From assembly GCA_902729315.2 (NCBI GenBank), contig LR746272.1, positions 10,410,327-10,474,326 on the forward strand: a stretch of DNA of 64,000 nt, read 5' to 3'. Both the position numbers and the translations under genes were made by a program. Every line of letters begins with the position of its first letter. The stretch's first letter is position 1. The notes under the pieces are model-generated. The model was not told the origin of the DNA. It searched no databases and saw nothing but the letters and a program-made list of their open reading frames with translations. This document shows, piece after piece, positions 47,249-59,845 of this stretch. This stretch comes from Spirodela intermedia. Taxonomy: Eukaryota; Streptophyta; Magnoliopsida; Alismatales; Araceae.

Positions 47249-48448
47249 GGTACATACATATTATCCGAAATCTTAAAGATGGTAGTATTCCATATAATTG
47301 ACCTAGCATTAGAAAGAGACCTTAAAAAGTTTAATATTCTAGAAATAATATTATAATCACGAACAATCATATTGAAAAAGTGGTGAAAAATAAGACCCCG
47401 ACAAGAATGCATGGTGTCCGTCCCTGTCAGTAAATTATTGCGTGTATCTGATGCAAGAAACCTCTAGACTGGCTTCAACATGTTATATTGCATCTTGATG
47501 CTTACAAGAGGATTATGTCAAAGTTGTGGCACTCAGTGTTGCCTTGGAGGAAATGACGTGAGGGGGGACTCTAGAAAAATATAAACGCAGTATTTGAAAA
47601 AAAGAAAAAGAGGGAGGAGGAGCAGAAAGCGATGAAGGGAGAGAGACGGAGAGAGGAGAGACACGGAAGGAGACACGAGGGAGAGAACAGATATAGTGGA
47701 AGAGAAATCCAGGGGGCAGAGGAGGAGAAGGGAGAGAGAGAGAGAGAGAGAGGAAGGACCCTCACAGACACGGACGGCGTTTCAGATAATTAGAGAGGAA
47801 CATAACAGAGACAGACTGAGTTGCAGAGACGGAGAGAGGAAGAGAGCGGAGGTGCGTGACAGGGACACTGTTACAGAGACGGAGAGACGCGGGAGAGATA
47901 GAAAGAGAGAGAGAGAGAATCATGGATTTATGGTTGGAGTTAGCCCTTCTGATTCTTCCGATTTCTCCTCCGTTCCATCTCCACAGTTCAAGTCTTTGTT
48001 CCGATCCCCATCAAATATTAGTAGCACACTTTCTAGAATTTCCTTCTCATCTATTCCACATTATTTTTTTGGGTGATTCGAGATTTTTAGCCGACCGCCG
48101 ACTTGGACGGTCTGATCATCATCGGATCAAAGATTATCCTCGATATCCTGCGCGCGGCTCCTGTCGGAGCCGGCCGACTTTTCTTCACGTTGCGTGAGGA
48201 TTCAAGGAACTCCCGTCCAAACGAAGGCTCAATTTCGATCCGTCTTCGGACAATTGGACAGGTTTGGGTAAGCCTGACAGATGACGCTGACATCCGTAAA
48301 CACTCCTTGATGCGTTCACACTACATTCGCCATGTGGCCTTTCAGCAAGTTGCGCTGTAATTAAAGAGATGTGAGTTTATTGCGTGATCGTTGCAGCGAC
48401 CACGATCTGGGCATCGGAGTCGGACTCATTCAACCATATCACGCAGGC
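44831..48448. other. Intergenic with microsatellites
   Basis: No recognised gene in 3.6 kb. GA repeats lie at about 46489-46511 and through 47610-47920, where almost every reading frame codes Arg/Glu. A degenerate GAGATTTGAACTCTGCAC block at 45052 resembles the B-box side of tRNA-derived SINEs. The last 400 bases are the 3' side of the storage-protein-like gene. Confidence 0.4.
47216..47248 (+). repeat. (CTAT)8 microsatellite
   Basis: About eight uninterrupted CTAT units. Confidence 0.9.
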
Positions 48449-50282
48449 TTACAGACGCTTGATGAACTCTACAACCGCGGTGATGGTGTTCTCGGCTGCC
48501 AGAGAGACGAATGTGTCGGCTTCATTGGACTCGTCGGAGCCGCCGCCGGCCAGGTCGGAGAGTCCCCTGATGATGATAAACGGTATCCTCTGCTGGTGGC
48601 AGACGAGGGCCACCGAAGCGCTCTCCATGTCGACCGGGGTGAACTTGAACTTGGAGAAGAGGAAGTCCCTGTAGGAAGCGTTGTCGAGGAAGATGCTTGC
48701 GCTCATCCCCCTGGTCACCCGAGCCACGTTTGGTGTGCGAGTTAGGCACAAGGTCGAGTTAACACAACCCTTGAGCTTCAATCCCTGGTAGAGCAAACGA
48801 TAACATATTGGTTCAGTCTAGTACTCTGATATTCAATCTATTTTCCATTTGAACCCACGGTGCCACGGGGTCAAAGAAGGCGTGATTGAGACTGGCATCA
48901 TATTCAACGAACAATGTCAAGGCGAACGTGCAGTCACCCATGGCATGCCTTGTGATGCACGTTATTATCGGTTGACTTCGCGGCACGATCGAAACAATCT
49001 AAGACGGATTCCATAGTGATTAAATTTTAGGCAGTAATTGATGCATAAGATTCTCCATAAAAGTAAATCTTATTCTTCGGAAAGTCTATGAACGGTAATG
49101 GAAGTCTGGGGGAAGAACAGCTAAGAAACTTGACCTTGTGCTTCGAAAATTTCCGACACATTACGGGTTTTCGAGAATTCGTTTGGCGTCGATATGGGAA
49201 AATGGAAAAGCGATTTCGAACTCCACTTACCACAAGCTTCTTGGCGATGGCAAAGTAACGGGGATCAACGGGAACCCAGAAGACGTGCTGCCTCTCCTCC
49301 GGGATTCCGTCCACAGGAAATATCTCCTCTGGCTGGTACCACACGTTGTTCAGAAGATTATCCGCGTCAGGGATAAGATTTTTACCGTTTGAGGTATAGT
49401 CCGCGAACTTCAGGAAACCATACTTCCTCGTGTAGTCTCCGGTGTTCTCGAATGGAAGCTCGTTCTTAGGGCCATCTCCATATCTCTGCAACAACGAAAC
49501 AGAAAGGACGAGAAGGAGACTAAGAAAGCCTAAGAATTGATTTTTTCTTCGGAGGAATGGAAGCGGAAACAACTTGAAACATTACCTGCCAGCTCCATAG
49601 AGCCGAGTGCGCCCAAAATCTTGGAATAACCACGTCGCCGATTATGAATGATGGGTTCGCGTTTCCGGCGATACCATATTGCACCACCCCTTCTACTTTG
49701 AATAGTCCCAGGAGCAACTGAGTGGTTGTAGCGGCATTTATCTGTAGGAATTGATGGCCGACTACCGAAGGTATGAATTTCATCAGAGAAAATATGAGCC
49801 AGGTCTCATAAGCGTCGAGAAATCGTATTCTTTTCGGTATTCGTTCACTTTTGGAAAACAGAAAGCGTACCATGCCAAGTCCTGTCATGACCAATATAAC
49901 CTTTTTTCCCTCTAAAGAGCCGAAGCGAAACCTCCTCCCTGACCCGAGAGGAAAATAAAAAGAACTTATGAGCCGACTATTATCACCGTTCGAAAACTAT
50001 ATTTATGGATTGATTGCCCCTGTTTAACGCTGGATGAGGTAGTGGAGATTCACCAGCGAAATCGACGTACGGCATGCCCTTGTCCGGTGAATAACTTGGA
50101 GACTGTAGCAAGGGGTTCAGCTCAAAGGCGTTGGGTATCACCACACCAAGGTATGTCCCATTTTGGTTGATAGAGTTAATCTTCTTCTGCACCTCCGTCG
50201 GGACATCGCCGTAGGTCACTTGGGCTCCTAAAGTCGCGACGGCTAGGAGCACCACGCAGAGCGCCCAGATTCCTTCCCCCAT
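48449..50282 (-). CDS. Bark storage protein / nucleoside phosphorylase-like secreted protein
   Basis: Five exons on the minus strand: 50282-50054, 49938-49871, 49741-49586, 49485-49231, 48784-48449. Joined they give 1044 nt, 347 aa, all junctions in phase with GT-AG introns. Residues 1-25 (MGEGIWALCVVLLAVATLG...) form a signal peptide. The rest is a PNP/UDP-type phosphorylase-MTA/SAH nucleosidase fold as in poplar bark storage protein A: VILVMTGLGM (90-99), VQYGIAGNANPSFIIGDVVIP, FWAHSALWSWQ, YQPEEIFPVDG, the substrate-site motif VDMES (287-291) and RGLSDLAGG with SD at 312-313, equivalent to the catalytic Ser-Asp of MTA nucleosidases. The key residues are kept, so activity on a nucleoside is possible, but plant members are known mainly as nitrogen stores. 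Two cysteines in GCVNSTLC and N-glycosylation sequons fit secretion. Confidence 0.92.
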
Positions 50283-50335
50283 TGCCCACTCCTGAATGAA
50301 TGATGAGAGTTTTTGCCCTGCAGGCTACCTCTCTC

Positions 50336-50341
50336 TATATA
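50336..50341 (-). promoter_or_regulatory. Probable TATA box of the storage-protein-like gene
   Basis: TATATA on the minus strand (revcomp TGTATATAGAGAGAGG), about 55 bases before the ATG at 50282, leaving a short leader of some 25 bases. Position and sequence fit; not tested. Confidence 0.45.
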
Positions 50342-50982
50342 CAATCAAGATGGAAAAGAAATAATATTTTATTGAATTGAGACAACTGTGGGATAGATAT
50401 AATATTGTTGGGAAAAACTAGATCTGATGATAAAGTGTCGGACGCAGTTCTCCTGAGCCGTGTCTCCATTGTCGCAGGCGCCTCAACAAGTGACTGGAGT
50501 CCTCTCGATGTAGTTCTTGGAGCCGGGGGAGACCCTTCGTTGTTGCTACAGTGGCTTCTGCGTTCCAGTGCCACATGTCTCCAGGTTTGGCATATTCATG
50601 AGAGGGAAAGGTTCCGAATGTGGAAACAGAGTAGACATCTAACCATCGGACGAGATAGGATCAGAGGAAGAGCGGAAGGACGAGGAATGGAGTGCAGAAA
50701 GAGATGGGCTCAATACCTGTCAGAGAACGGTGCTTTCGACATGATTGCATGGGGGTTAGAGACAATGTAGCAGTCCCATTCATGGGGGAGACAAAAACTA
50801 ACTAGAACTCCTAGTAAACAATGAGTGAGATAGGTGATGAATATGCTAGATTGTAATGGTCATAGAGGGCCACGTCAAGGGAGGGAGAGCAAGTCCGATG
50901 TAACCGACTATGTAAAGGATCCCTATGGAGGGTGGGGGGCTTAGCTCAGTGATTGTTTTAAAAAAATATCCGAAGTATGCTC
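50342..50982. other. Upstream region of the storage-protein-like gene
   Basis: Distal promoter, with an unrecognised ORF at 50405-50770. GC drops sharply at the copia LTR that begins at 50983. Confidence 0.4.
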
Positions 50983-51427
50983 TGTTAAAATTAATCTCAA
51001 TCTGGACAATGATATATATGATTTATAGATCATAGGGTTATTATTGAATTAATTATACTTAAAATAATTTATTAGAGTTTAAGTATTTGAGATTACAATC
51101 TCTCTTGTAAGTATAAGCATAAATATAAATATATGTAGAAACTAGGTCTTATTCTAACTTTATGATGGACTAAATTAAAAAGAAACATCAAGAGGCTAAC
51201 CACCTCTTGTTTATAAATAGTGGGTCATAGTCTTTGGGTCACACATTGTGAGTCACTTTTAGAGCATCCTATTTCTCTAGAGTAAGTCGATGAACGACTC
51301 TCTTATACTGATCCAAAAAGTTATCTTCATACCTATGACTTCATAAATTCAAGTATGATTTTAATCCATTCTTATTATGTTTTATCATCCCTTATCAATC
51401 TCAACACTAGATCCTTCAGATTCAACA
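50983..51427 (+). repeat. Copia element 2, 5' LTR
   Basis: 445 bp, TGTTAAAATTAATCTCAA to AGATTCAACA. Confidence 0.88.
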
Positions 51428-54400
51428 AGTGGTATTTGAGTCAAATGTGTTAAGTTTTTAGATAATGATATCTCGTTCATAATTTTATGTTCATTTTGGT
51501 ATATCATTTTTTGATGACTTATCTTGAGAATGAATTCAAGCGTCCACTATAGGAATCATAAGACTTCAACATTACCACGGACGGACTAACGGGCCGTACA
51601 TGCTGTGCAAATGGGTCTGTCGACTCTTCTTCTTTTCTTGTAGAAGAGGAGTGGTGGTTTCCACACTCCTCTCTTCCTCTCTTTTCCTAAAGGAAGATTT
51701 TCATTTGAAAATCGTGGGCTATAGGAGGGGCCCAGCCATTCCTCTTTCCCCTTTATGTCGTCGGACGAAAGGTTGCATTTGAAAATCGAGGGCTATAAAA
51801 TTATTTATTTCAGACGTCATTTTATTTTATAATTTTTTTTATAAATTTATTTGAAATTTCAATATTTATGTTTATATTAAGTATAGTTAAATGTCAAATA
51901 ACTATCGTGATTCAAATTTTGGTACATGTTTAATATTTTAGAATTATTACTTGAAGCAACATTCTACCAAAGTAGCCTCTCTTGTGGATATTATTTTTAT
52001 AACGTATGAGATGTTGTGTATGTGATTATGTGGATACTAATTGGCCCAAATGAAAGTTTAGTGTTTTACAAATTATATATATTTGTGATAATAAATATGT
52101 GACAATCATTTCGTATTTTCATGTGAATAATAAGTCGGTCTAAAGAAAGACTTATTATTTGATAGAAACTTATTGTCAATATTTATTTGTTACACCAAGA
52201 TGTTACCTACAATTAATATTGATGTCTAAAAAGAAGTATTAATATTACACTTAATATCTTGTGATGAAAAGTACCATTATTTGAAAATTAAGTTACTTAT
52301 ATAAGCTTTATATTATTTTTGGTATAATTTTAAATTCAGCTTCTACTATTTTTGCTCATATAAACTCTATTCCTATGTGAAAAGACATCAACTTCAAGAC
52401 ATGGAAAGAGAATGTTATGATAGTTCTCAATTGTATTGATCTAGACATTACATTAAGAGAATATCATCTCACAAACTCTCATGAAGATAAGAGAGATGTA
52501 GATAAGTGAGACCAATCAAATTGCATGAGTCTTATGATCATAAAATTTGTCATTTTAGAAGCCTTCAGGAATACTTTATTTGAAGAGTCCAATACAACAA
52601 GAGTAATATGAAGTATAAAAATAAGAAAAATATAAGAGAGTACATTTTTAAGATGTCTCATCTTCCATCAAAACTGAAGTCACTAAAGTTAGAATTATTA
52701 GAAGATTTACTCATACATCTAGTTTTAATTATCAAAGGGACAAATAGTCCATATATGAGCTCATATTACATTATGTGCAAGAAGAAGAAAGGTTGAAGCA
52801 AGATAAGTATGAGAGTGCTTATTTTTCTATGACATATAAAAATAAAATCAACAAAAGACCTATAGTTAATAAAGTTGTAGGTAGACCACCACTAAAGAAA
52901 CATCAAATGAAGTAAGATAAAGAATCTACTTTTTTTTTTTTGCAAACATGGTGGCCACATGAAAAAGGATTGTACCAAATATCATGCTTGACATACAAAG
53001 AAAGTTGACCTTCTCACTTTGACTTGTTCAAAGGTTAATTTAACTTTTGTATCCTTACACACATGATAGATAGATTCTGATGTTACTATTCACATAGGTG
53101 TGTCTATATAGGATTGACTTCATTGTCATGAGTCAATTGATGATAAAAGATACATCTATTCGCACAATGACAATATAGTAGCGGTGGAGGCAATATAGAC
53201 TTTTACAATATTATTAAAAACTAGACACTATTTTGATTTGATTGAAACTTATATTGTACTATCTTTTAGATGAAATTTGATTTCTATTTTTAGTTTAGAT
53301 AAATTTAATTATAGTTGTCTATTTATAAATAAAAAATTATCTATTTGATAATTCAAATCATATTGATACCAATGCATTATCAAGTCATGATAACCTATAC
53401 TTACTTGGCATACTAGTCACTTCTAATAAAATCTTATATATCAATTCAAGGAGTACAAAAAGAAAATTAATCAATGAGAATTTCGTTTCATTATGACACA
53501 AGAGATTATGTCATATCTCTAAAAAGAGAATTGATCAACTTGTGTCCTATGAAATTCTTGACCCACTTGATTATAAGGGTTTTGACACGTGTCAAATGCA
53601 TTAAGGATAAAAAATAAACATAAAGAAAATATGTACCAATCGAATTTAAGATGTCTTGGAATTATTATAAAAAAATATTTGTGGATCATTTCCTATGACC
53701 TCTTAGAATAATCAATAATATTTATCTTATTCATGAAAAGTCTCAATCACTAGATACATTCAATAAATATAATGCTGAAGTTGATAATCAACTCAACAAA
53801 TAGATTAGAGCCATCAGATCAAATTGTGGTGATGAGTACTATAGTAGATATGATAGATCAGGTGAACAACATCCATGACCTTTCACTAAATTATCAAAAG
53901 AGTGTGGTATCATCTCATAGTACATCATACTATGGTGAGTATATCTCATAGCATGAATGGTATTGTTGAATGATGAAATAGAACACTTAAAGATATGGTG
54001 AGTATGATTAGTCAATCTACCCTACCAAATAACTTTTAAGGAGAAACACTAATAACTACAACTTATTTGCTTAATCGGGTTCCAACTAAGGCAATTGTTA
54101 AAACTCATTATGAGCTTTGGATAGAAAATAGGCCTAGTTTAAAGTATTTACAAATTTGAGGTTTTTTAGTGAAAGCAAAACCTTATATACTTAATAAAAA
54201 AAACTTGACTCTAAAATAGTTAGTTGTTACTTTATTAGATATTCAAAAAGGTCTAGGGATTAGAAATTTTATAATCTCACTACTGAGGTTATTTTTGAGA
54301 TAAGAAATACTTATTTCTTTGATAATATTAAGTTTACAGGGATAGAAAAAGTTAGAGACATTAATTTTGAAGAAGAATATGTAAATATTCCATCAATTCC

Positions 54401-56605
54401 TATTAACAATGGTTTTGATGACATCATCTTGACTAACATTGATCAAGAAGTAACTTTAAATCAAAATAATATCATCATGCCTCTCACTTCAAAAGAATAA
54501 ACTCAACATACTTAAGAACTAGTGTCATTAAGAAAATTCACTAGAGGAATGATGAATATAATTTTGGATGAATATATCATATTTCTTTTAGAACATAAAG
54601 TTGACATCGAAGTGATAAAAGATGATCATATTAACTTTGATCAAGTCATACAAAGTTCTAATTCTCATAAATAGATCAATATCATAAATGAAGAGATTAA
54701 ATTCATGAAAGATAATGATGTATGCAATCTTGTCTCATTACCTAATGGTGTGAAGCCTATTGATTATAAATAAATATTTAAAACTAAAAGAGATTTGAAG
54801 AATAATATGGAAAGATATAAAACTCATCTTTTTGCTAAAGAATTCACTCAAAGAGAAAGCATTGATTATACATGGACTTTCTCTCTAGTTTAATTGAAAG
54901 ATTCTTTAAAATAATAATGACACTAGTAGCTCATTTTGATCTTAAGCTACATTAGATGGACGTAAAGATTATATTTTTCAATAGTGACATTGATGAAATG
55001 ATATATATGATGCAATAGAAAACTTTGTGTTTGAAGATCCAAAGAAAATAGTATACAAATTAAAGAAGTTCATCTATGAATTCAAACAAGCTTTCCATTA
55101 ATGGTATCACAAATTTCATCAAGTTATCATCTCATTTGGTTTTGAGATAAATATGAGTGATGAATGTGTATATCATAAGTTCAATGAGAGTAAACATACA
55201 TTTTTAGTTGTATATGTTGATGACATATTACTTGTCAATAATGATATAAGCTTATTTTGTGAAACCAAAAGTTTTTTGTCAAAGAATTTGACATGAAGTA
55301 TCTCAGTGAAGCCTCTTTTGTATTGAGTATTGAGATATATCAAGATCGACCTTGAAATATATTAAGGTTGTCACAAAAGAGCTATATTGAGAAAGTTCTT
55401 GTGAGATTTGATATACAAAGATGTAAAATTTATAATACCTTTGTTGTTAAAGGAGACAAGTTTAATCTCAATCCGTGCTTTAAGAATGATTATGAGAGTA
55501 AAGAGATACAGAAGATTCTTTGTGTCAGCTACAAGAAGCCTTATATATGCTCGAGTATGTACATATCTAGATATTGTATACATAATTAGAGTATTGAACA
55601 AATATTTAAGTAACTTTGGTATGAATTATTAGAGAGCAACCAAATGAGTTATGTGGTATTTGCAAAAGACAGAATTATATATTCACATGTAAGAAATTGA
55701 TTCATTTGGAGATCATCAAATATTCAAATTTTGATTTTGTTGGATGCACTAATAGTAGATTATTTACTATGGATTACATCTATTTGTTAGTTGGAGGACT
55801 TATATCATAAAAGAGTGCTAAGTAGACACTTATATTTTCTTCTACTATGACAACATAATTTATAACATGTTATAAGATATCAAATCATAAACTTTGGTTA
55901 AAGAATTTTGTTATAAAGTTGCAAATTCTAAATAGAATAAAAAGACAACTAAAGGTTATTTTGTGACAATAAATCAATTGTTATGTTCTTCAATAATAAT
56001 AGGAGCTTGACGAAGTCTAAACATATAGACATCAAGTTCTTAATTGTTAAGTAAAGAGTTTATAATGACCAAATATCTATAAAACATATTAAGACAAACT
56101 CCATAATAGTAAATCCACTTACTAAGGGATTACCACCAAAGGTCTTTCACAAGCATATTACTAATATGGGTCTAATACCTCATGAAAATTTATAATTTTA
56201 ATAAGATTTTATATTTTGATGGTCATATATTTTTAAACATATACTTTGAGTATTTTATGTAGGAAGAAAATTTATGATTATCCACACTCTAAATGTGATT
56301 GTTTAATCTCCCTTCGAAATAAGGACTAAGTTGAAAATGTATGTCACACTACACATTTCACATATTTTTCATACTACATTCATACTTAATCTATGTCATT
56401 CATTATATTGATATGCGTGATTATTGTTACATTTAGTAATGTAAAAAATGTGAATGAAAACCCCTTTAATTCTATGTTGGTATAATGATGGACAAAATTG
56501 TTAAGATATCTTTAACAATGATAGCAAAAAAAATGAACTCATAAGGTCATAATATATAGTATCAAGTTATCATATATATATATATATATTGTTCAAGTGA
56601 AAGAT

Positions 56606-57009
56606 TATTAGAATCAATCTCAATGTGGATAATGAATATATAAATTTTATATTATGGAGTTATCATTAAATTAATCTCACTCAAAGTTATTCATTAGAGT
56701 TTAAGTATTTGAGGTTACAACCTCTTTTGTAAGTATAAGCATAAATATAAATATGTGTAGAGACTAGGTCTTATTCTAATTTTATGATGAGCTAAATTAG
56801 AAAAAATACCAAGAGACTAACCACCTCTTGTGAGTCACTCTTAAAGCATCCCATCTCTCTAGAGCAAGTCATTGAATGATTCTCCTATGTTGATCCAAAA
56901 GGTTATCCTCAAACTTGTGACTTTATAGATTTGGGTATAGTTTTAATCCATTTTCATTATACTTTATCATTCCCCATCAATCTCAACACTAGATCCTTCA
57001 AATTCAACA
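56606..57009 (+). repeat. Copia element 2, 3' LTR, shortened
   Basis: 404 bp, starting TATTAGAATCAATCTCAA (TG changed to TA) and ending AAATTCAACA. Compared with the left LTR it lacks about 40 bp corresponding to TTTATAAATAGTGGGTCATA and what follows, which removes the region with the likely TATA box. Confidence 0.88.
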
Positions 57010-57199
57010 CATTCAACTTGACCTTAAAACACCTTATTCATGGGATTGGCCAATCATTCTTCTTTACTACTACCTCAATAGATGGCCTCACATTTAGCGG
57101 CTTAATTCCACTTTGGTGTTGAAGAATGAGTGAACTTTGATGAAGGAGAAAATCAATGTTTCATTGTTGATTTCAACAACGTAATAATGAGGAATCATT

Positions 57200-57935
57200 T
57201 AACGATATTCTAGCCATCATTTGGGTTAGTGCCGCCTGCCTCTCTCTATTGTAACATTCTCCTAAGTAGACTCCACTTGACCTTGAGGAGAAGGAATGAC
57301 ACCTCATCTGTGGGATCAAACTCACGCGTGCTCCAACTATGGCGGGAGGTGTTCCAAGCTGTCATCTCTTACATGCAATATTTCTGAAGTGATAAGACTC
57401 CCCACCTCATGATTGAAGGGCAGTTGAAGATGTATATGCTATTGAGTCATCTCCAATAGATATTGGGGATGCAACTCAAGTTGGGCCAAAGACTAATTAA
57501 AACCCATGGTAAAGTTTTGGCTTGCATTCTTTCTAACACCCTTCTATTTTGGTGATCACCGACAATCTAAGTTGTGGAAGAGGTCCCAATTATCTTAGAG
57601 TTCCCTCCCACTTGTTCACAACAAAGTCATTTAGAGCTTGCAATTGATGCAGCCCACTAATTTGCCTTGGCATCTAGTCAATGACAAGTCCCTCATTCAT
57701 CTAAAGGCACCTCAAATTTCTCAACTGCATTATACTATCTGGAAGAGACGAGATGTTCTTGTAGTTCTTCAATATCAAAACTTGTAGGCAGTTCTTATCA
57801 CCTTTTGAATTAGTCAAATACTTAATAGGAGTCCTAGAGACGTTGAGATATCTCATGTCTTAAAGTTTTGTAATAAAGTGTGGCAGCTCCTCAATGGGTG
57901 TTTCACTAACCTCTTAGTCATGCAAAATTAACATT
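57200..57935 (-). pseudogene. NLR leucine-rich-repeat pseudogene fragment C
   Basis: The minus strand reads IEELPHFITKL, MRYLNVSRTPIKYLTNS, CLQVLILKNYKNISSLPDSI, MQLRNLRCL, MPRQISGLHQLQALNDFVV and LGPLPQLRLSVITKIEGC, the characteristic LRR run of CC-NLR (RGA/I2-like) proteins. About five in-frame stops are present. The weaker segment at 57200-57500 carries CPSIMRWG-type LRR debris. It abuts the right LTR of copia element 2. Confidence 0.8.
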
Positions 57936-58740
57936 TAAAACTATATAATATTATTGTTTGGATTTTTAGAAATATTTTAAAACAAATAAATCAATTATAA
58001 TTCGATAAAAGGTTTCAAAAATAATGAAAATTTTCTAGGTCAATTATAGAGATGTAAAATAATATTAGGTAATATTTCAGTTTTTTTGTAAATAATATAG
58101 TTTTTTATTATTTTTAAACTAAATAATAAAGATAAAATATATTTTAAATTTTATGAAAAAGAAAAATTCAGGTGTAGACATCAAGATCACATTAGCATGA
58201 ATAAGACAAAAATAAAGCTTCACACAGTGATTCTTTCGTAAGTAATTATAGATTATTTAATTGATCAAATTAAGATTGTGGTCAACAAGTTTTTTAAATA
58301 TGCAACATTTATACCTACACAATATGAGTGTAGAGTAGAAGAAGTGACTAAACTTTTCTTGATACACATAGTCAAACTATAAGTATACCATGAGATATTG
58401 TCTTTGATCATGACTCATGCTTCACATGATAATTCTAGTCAGCTCTCTTTACCTTTCTTGACATGAAACTTAATTTTTCTACTACTTTTCATCTATAGAC
58501 GGATGAATAGATAGATAAATAGATAGAGAGAGTGAATGAGATGCTAGAAAATTATATGTGGTACTATGTCACTGTTGGGTTGAGCTACTTGATATTTCAT
58601 AATTTATCTATAATATCTAATAATGTGTGTCCGCAAGTCAGACACCTTTTAAATTGACCACTAACCGGCAATCTCTAACACCCTTAAAATTTGTCAAACA
58701 TTGGGGTTTAGGATATTTATTATTCACCTACCACTTTGCC
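57936..58740. other. AT-rich spacer
   Basis: No gene recognised. ATAGATAG-type short repeats lie near 58500-58530. Confidence 0.35.
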
Positions 58741-59270
58741 AAGAACTACAATGACATTGATGAGGACATTGGATGAAGAAAAATGATGATCGACATCGAC
58801 AAAAAGTTGATTATCTATCTTACCCACAAGAGCCTCCAAAGATAAAAACACCACAATAGAATAGTATCTTAGTTCAATGAATCTTTCCAAATCATGACTC
58901 TAGTAGTGTGGTTAACTTATTGACTTCAACTCTCTCCACACCTTATACACTTAGTCTTTTATGTTTCTCTATTGAAGGTTTACAATGCAAATGAGAAAGA
59001 TCAAGAGTAGAATTGACCACATCAACCTCTATCAATGATATAGGTACATTACTCCACCGTATCATCAATGATATTGGAACACAAGGTGCTCGGCAAAGGT
59101 GGACCGAACCATCCCCACCATAACACCTTTTATTTTATTAAATGGGTAGGACAATCATGAGATGTGGCTACGTGTGAGAAGGATGTGGATCTTTGATAAT
59201 TTGAAAAGCTGATCTGAGACTATCACCACCAGCAACATTCGAAGAGGATGTTGGATCTCTCAAGAGGGAG
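58741..59270 (+). pseudogene. Possible NLR N-terminal debris, fragment D
   Basis: MQMRKIKSRIDHINL (about 58987) resembles the linker helix between CC and NB-ARC (KIK-I-ERL). A segment near 59155-59215 (NHEMWLRVRRMWIFDNLKS) resembles the RNBS-A motif (WV-VS--FDVKKL). A P-loop is not intact. Orientation is opposite to fragment C. The signal is weak and could be chance. Confidence 0.3.
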
Positions 59271-59280
59271 AGAATATTAC

Positions 59281-59600
59281 TAAAGTCTTACATGAATCAC
59301 CTCTTGCAACAATACCACGACGTGCACATGCCCACGCACACCGACACAACAGTCACACACAATAGCACAACACCTGCACATGTTGGTGCAGTGCCAACAC
59401 ACGGCAGCATAGCACCTGCACACATTGGCGCAGCACATGTGCATGGCGGCATGGCATGCACACAAAATAGAGCAACACCTGCATGCAACGGTGCAACATG
59501 CGTGTAAGGAGGCATGGCATCATTGTGTACAATCTTGACATGGCAACATAAGGTTATGAGAGTAGACAATGATGTCACTAGCATGACGTCATCTAGAGGG
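59281..59600. repeat. GC-rich degenerate short-repeat block, copy B
   Basis: Imperfect units around GGCACAGCACCTGCACA(C/T)(A/G)TTGG(T/C)G, like copy A at 39720-40100. The shared tail reads CAATCTTGACATGGCAAC, then AGGTTATGAGAG and TAGCATGACGTCAT. Confidence 0.6.
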
Positions 59601-59845
59601 GGAGCATCCAATAAAATGAAAGAATTATAAATCTCCAAAATAACAAATAGGAATACTACAAGGCCTCTTGAATCTTCTTCTTCCCTATTTATTATTTTAA
59701 TTTAAAGCAACCAACCTCCTTGTTACATGAGTCCTTGGCCCTTCACCTCCTTATCTCGACTCCTCAACTTTTCCTCAAATCATCCTCATTGCATTGTTTA
59801 CTCGTTCCTCTTTAGATAAAGGTCTATAAGATGCATTCCACCTTC

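Larger units (their letters stand above)
50983..57009 (+). mobile_element. Dead Ty1/copia retrotransposon, element 2
   Basis: A 6027-bp element. The left LTR is followed by AGTGGTATTTGAGTC, a primer-binding site like TGGTATCAGAGC. Decayed gag-pol follows in order: gag with FKTWKENVMIVLNCIDLD (about 52392) and zinc knuckle HGGHMKKDC (about 52945), protease WIDSDVTIH (about 53070), integrase with HKRLCHISKKRID (about 53495), reverse transcriptase with VYVDDILL (about 55210), and RNase H with FDFVGCTNSR (about 55730). The polypurine tract CAAGTGAAAGAT lies before the right LTR. Stops are frequent throughout. Flanking 5-mers (TGCTC and CATTC) do not match, so the target duplication is lost or the ends were rearranged. 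Confidence 0.9.

Noticed and set aside
47696-48197. Overlapping ORFs starting in GA repeats, one beginning MDLWLELALL
   Set aside because: Largely encoded by microsatellite; no domain and no conserved motif.
50930-50965. GGGGGCTTAGCTCAGTGATTG, like a tRNA A box
   Set aside because: No anticodon arm, no B box and no acceptor pairing within reach.
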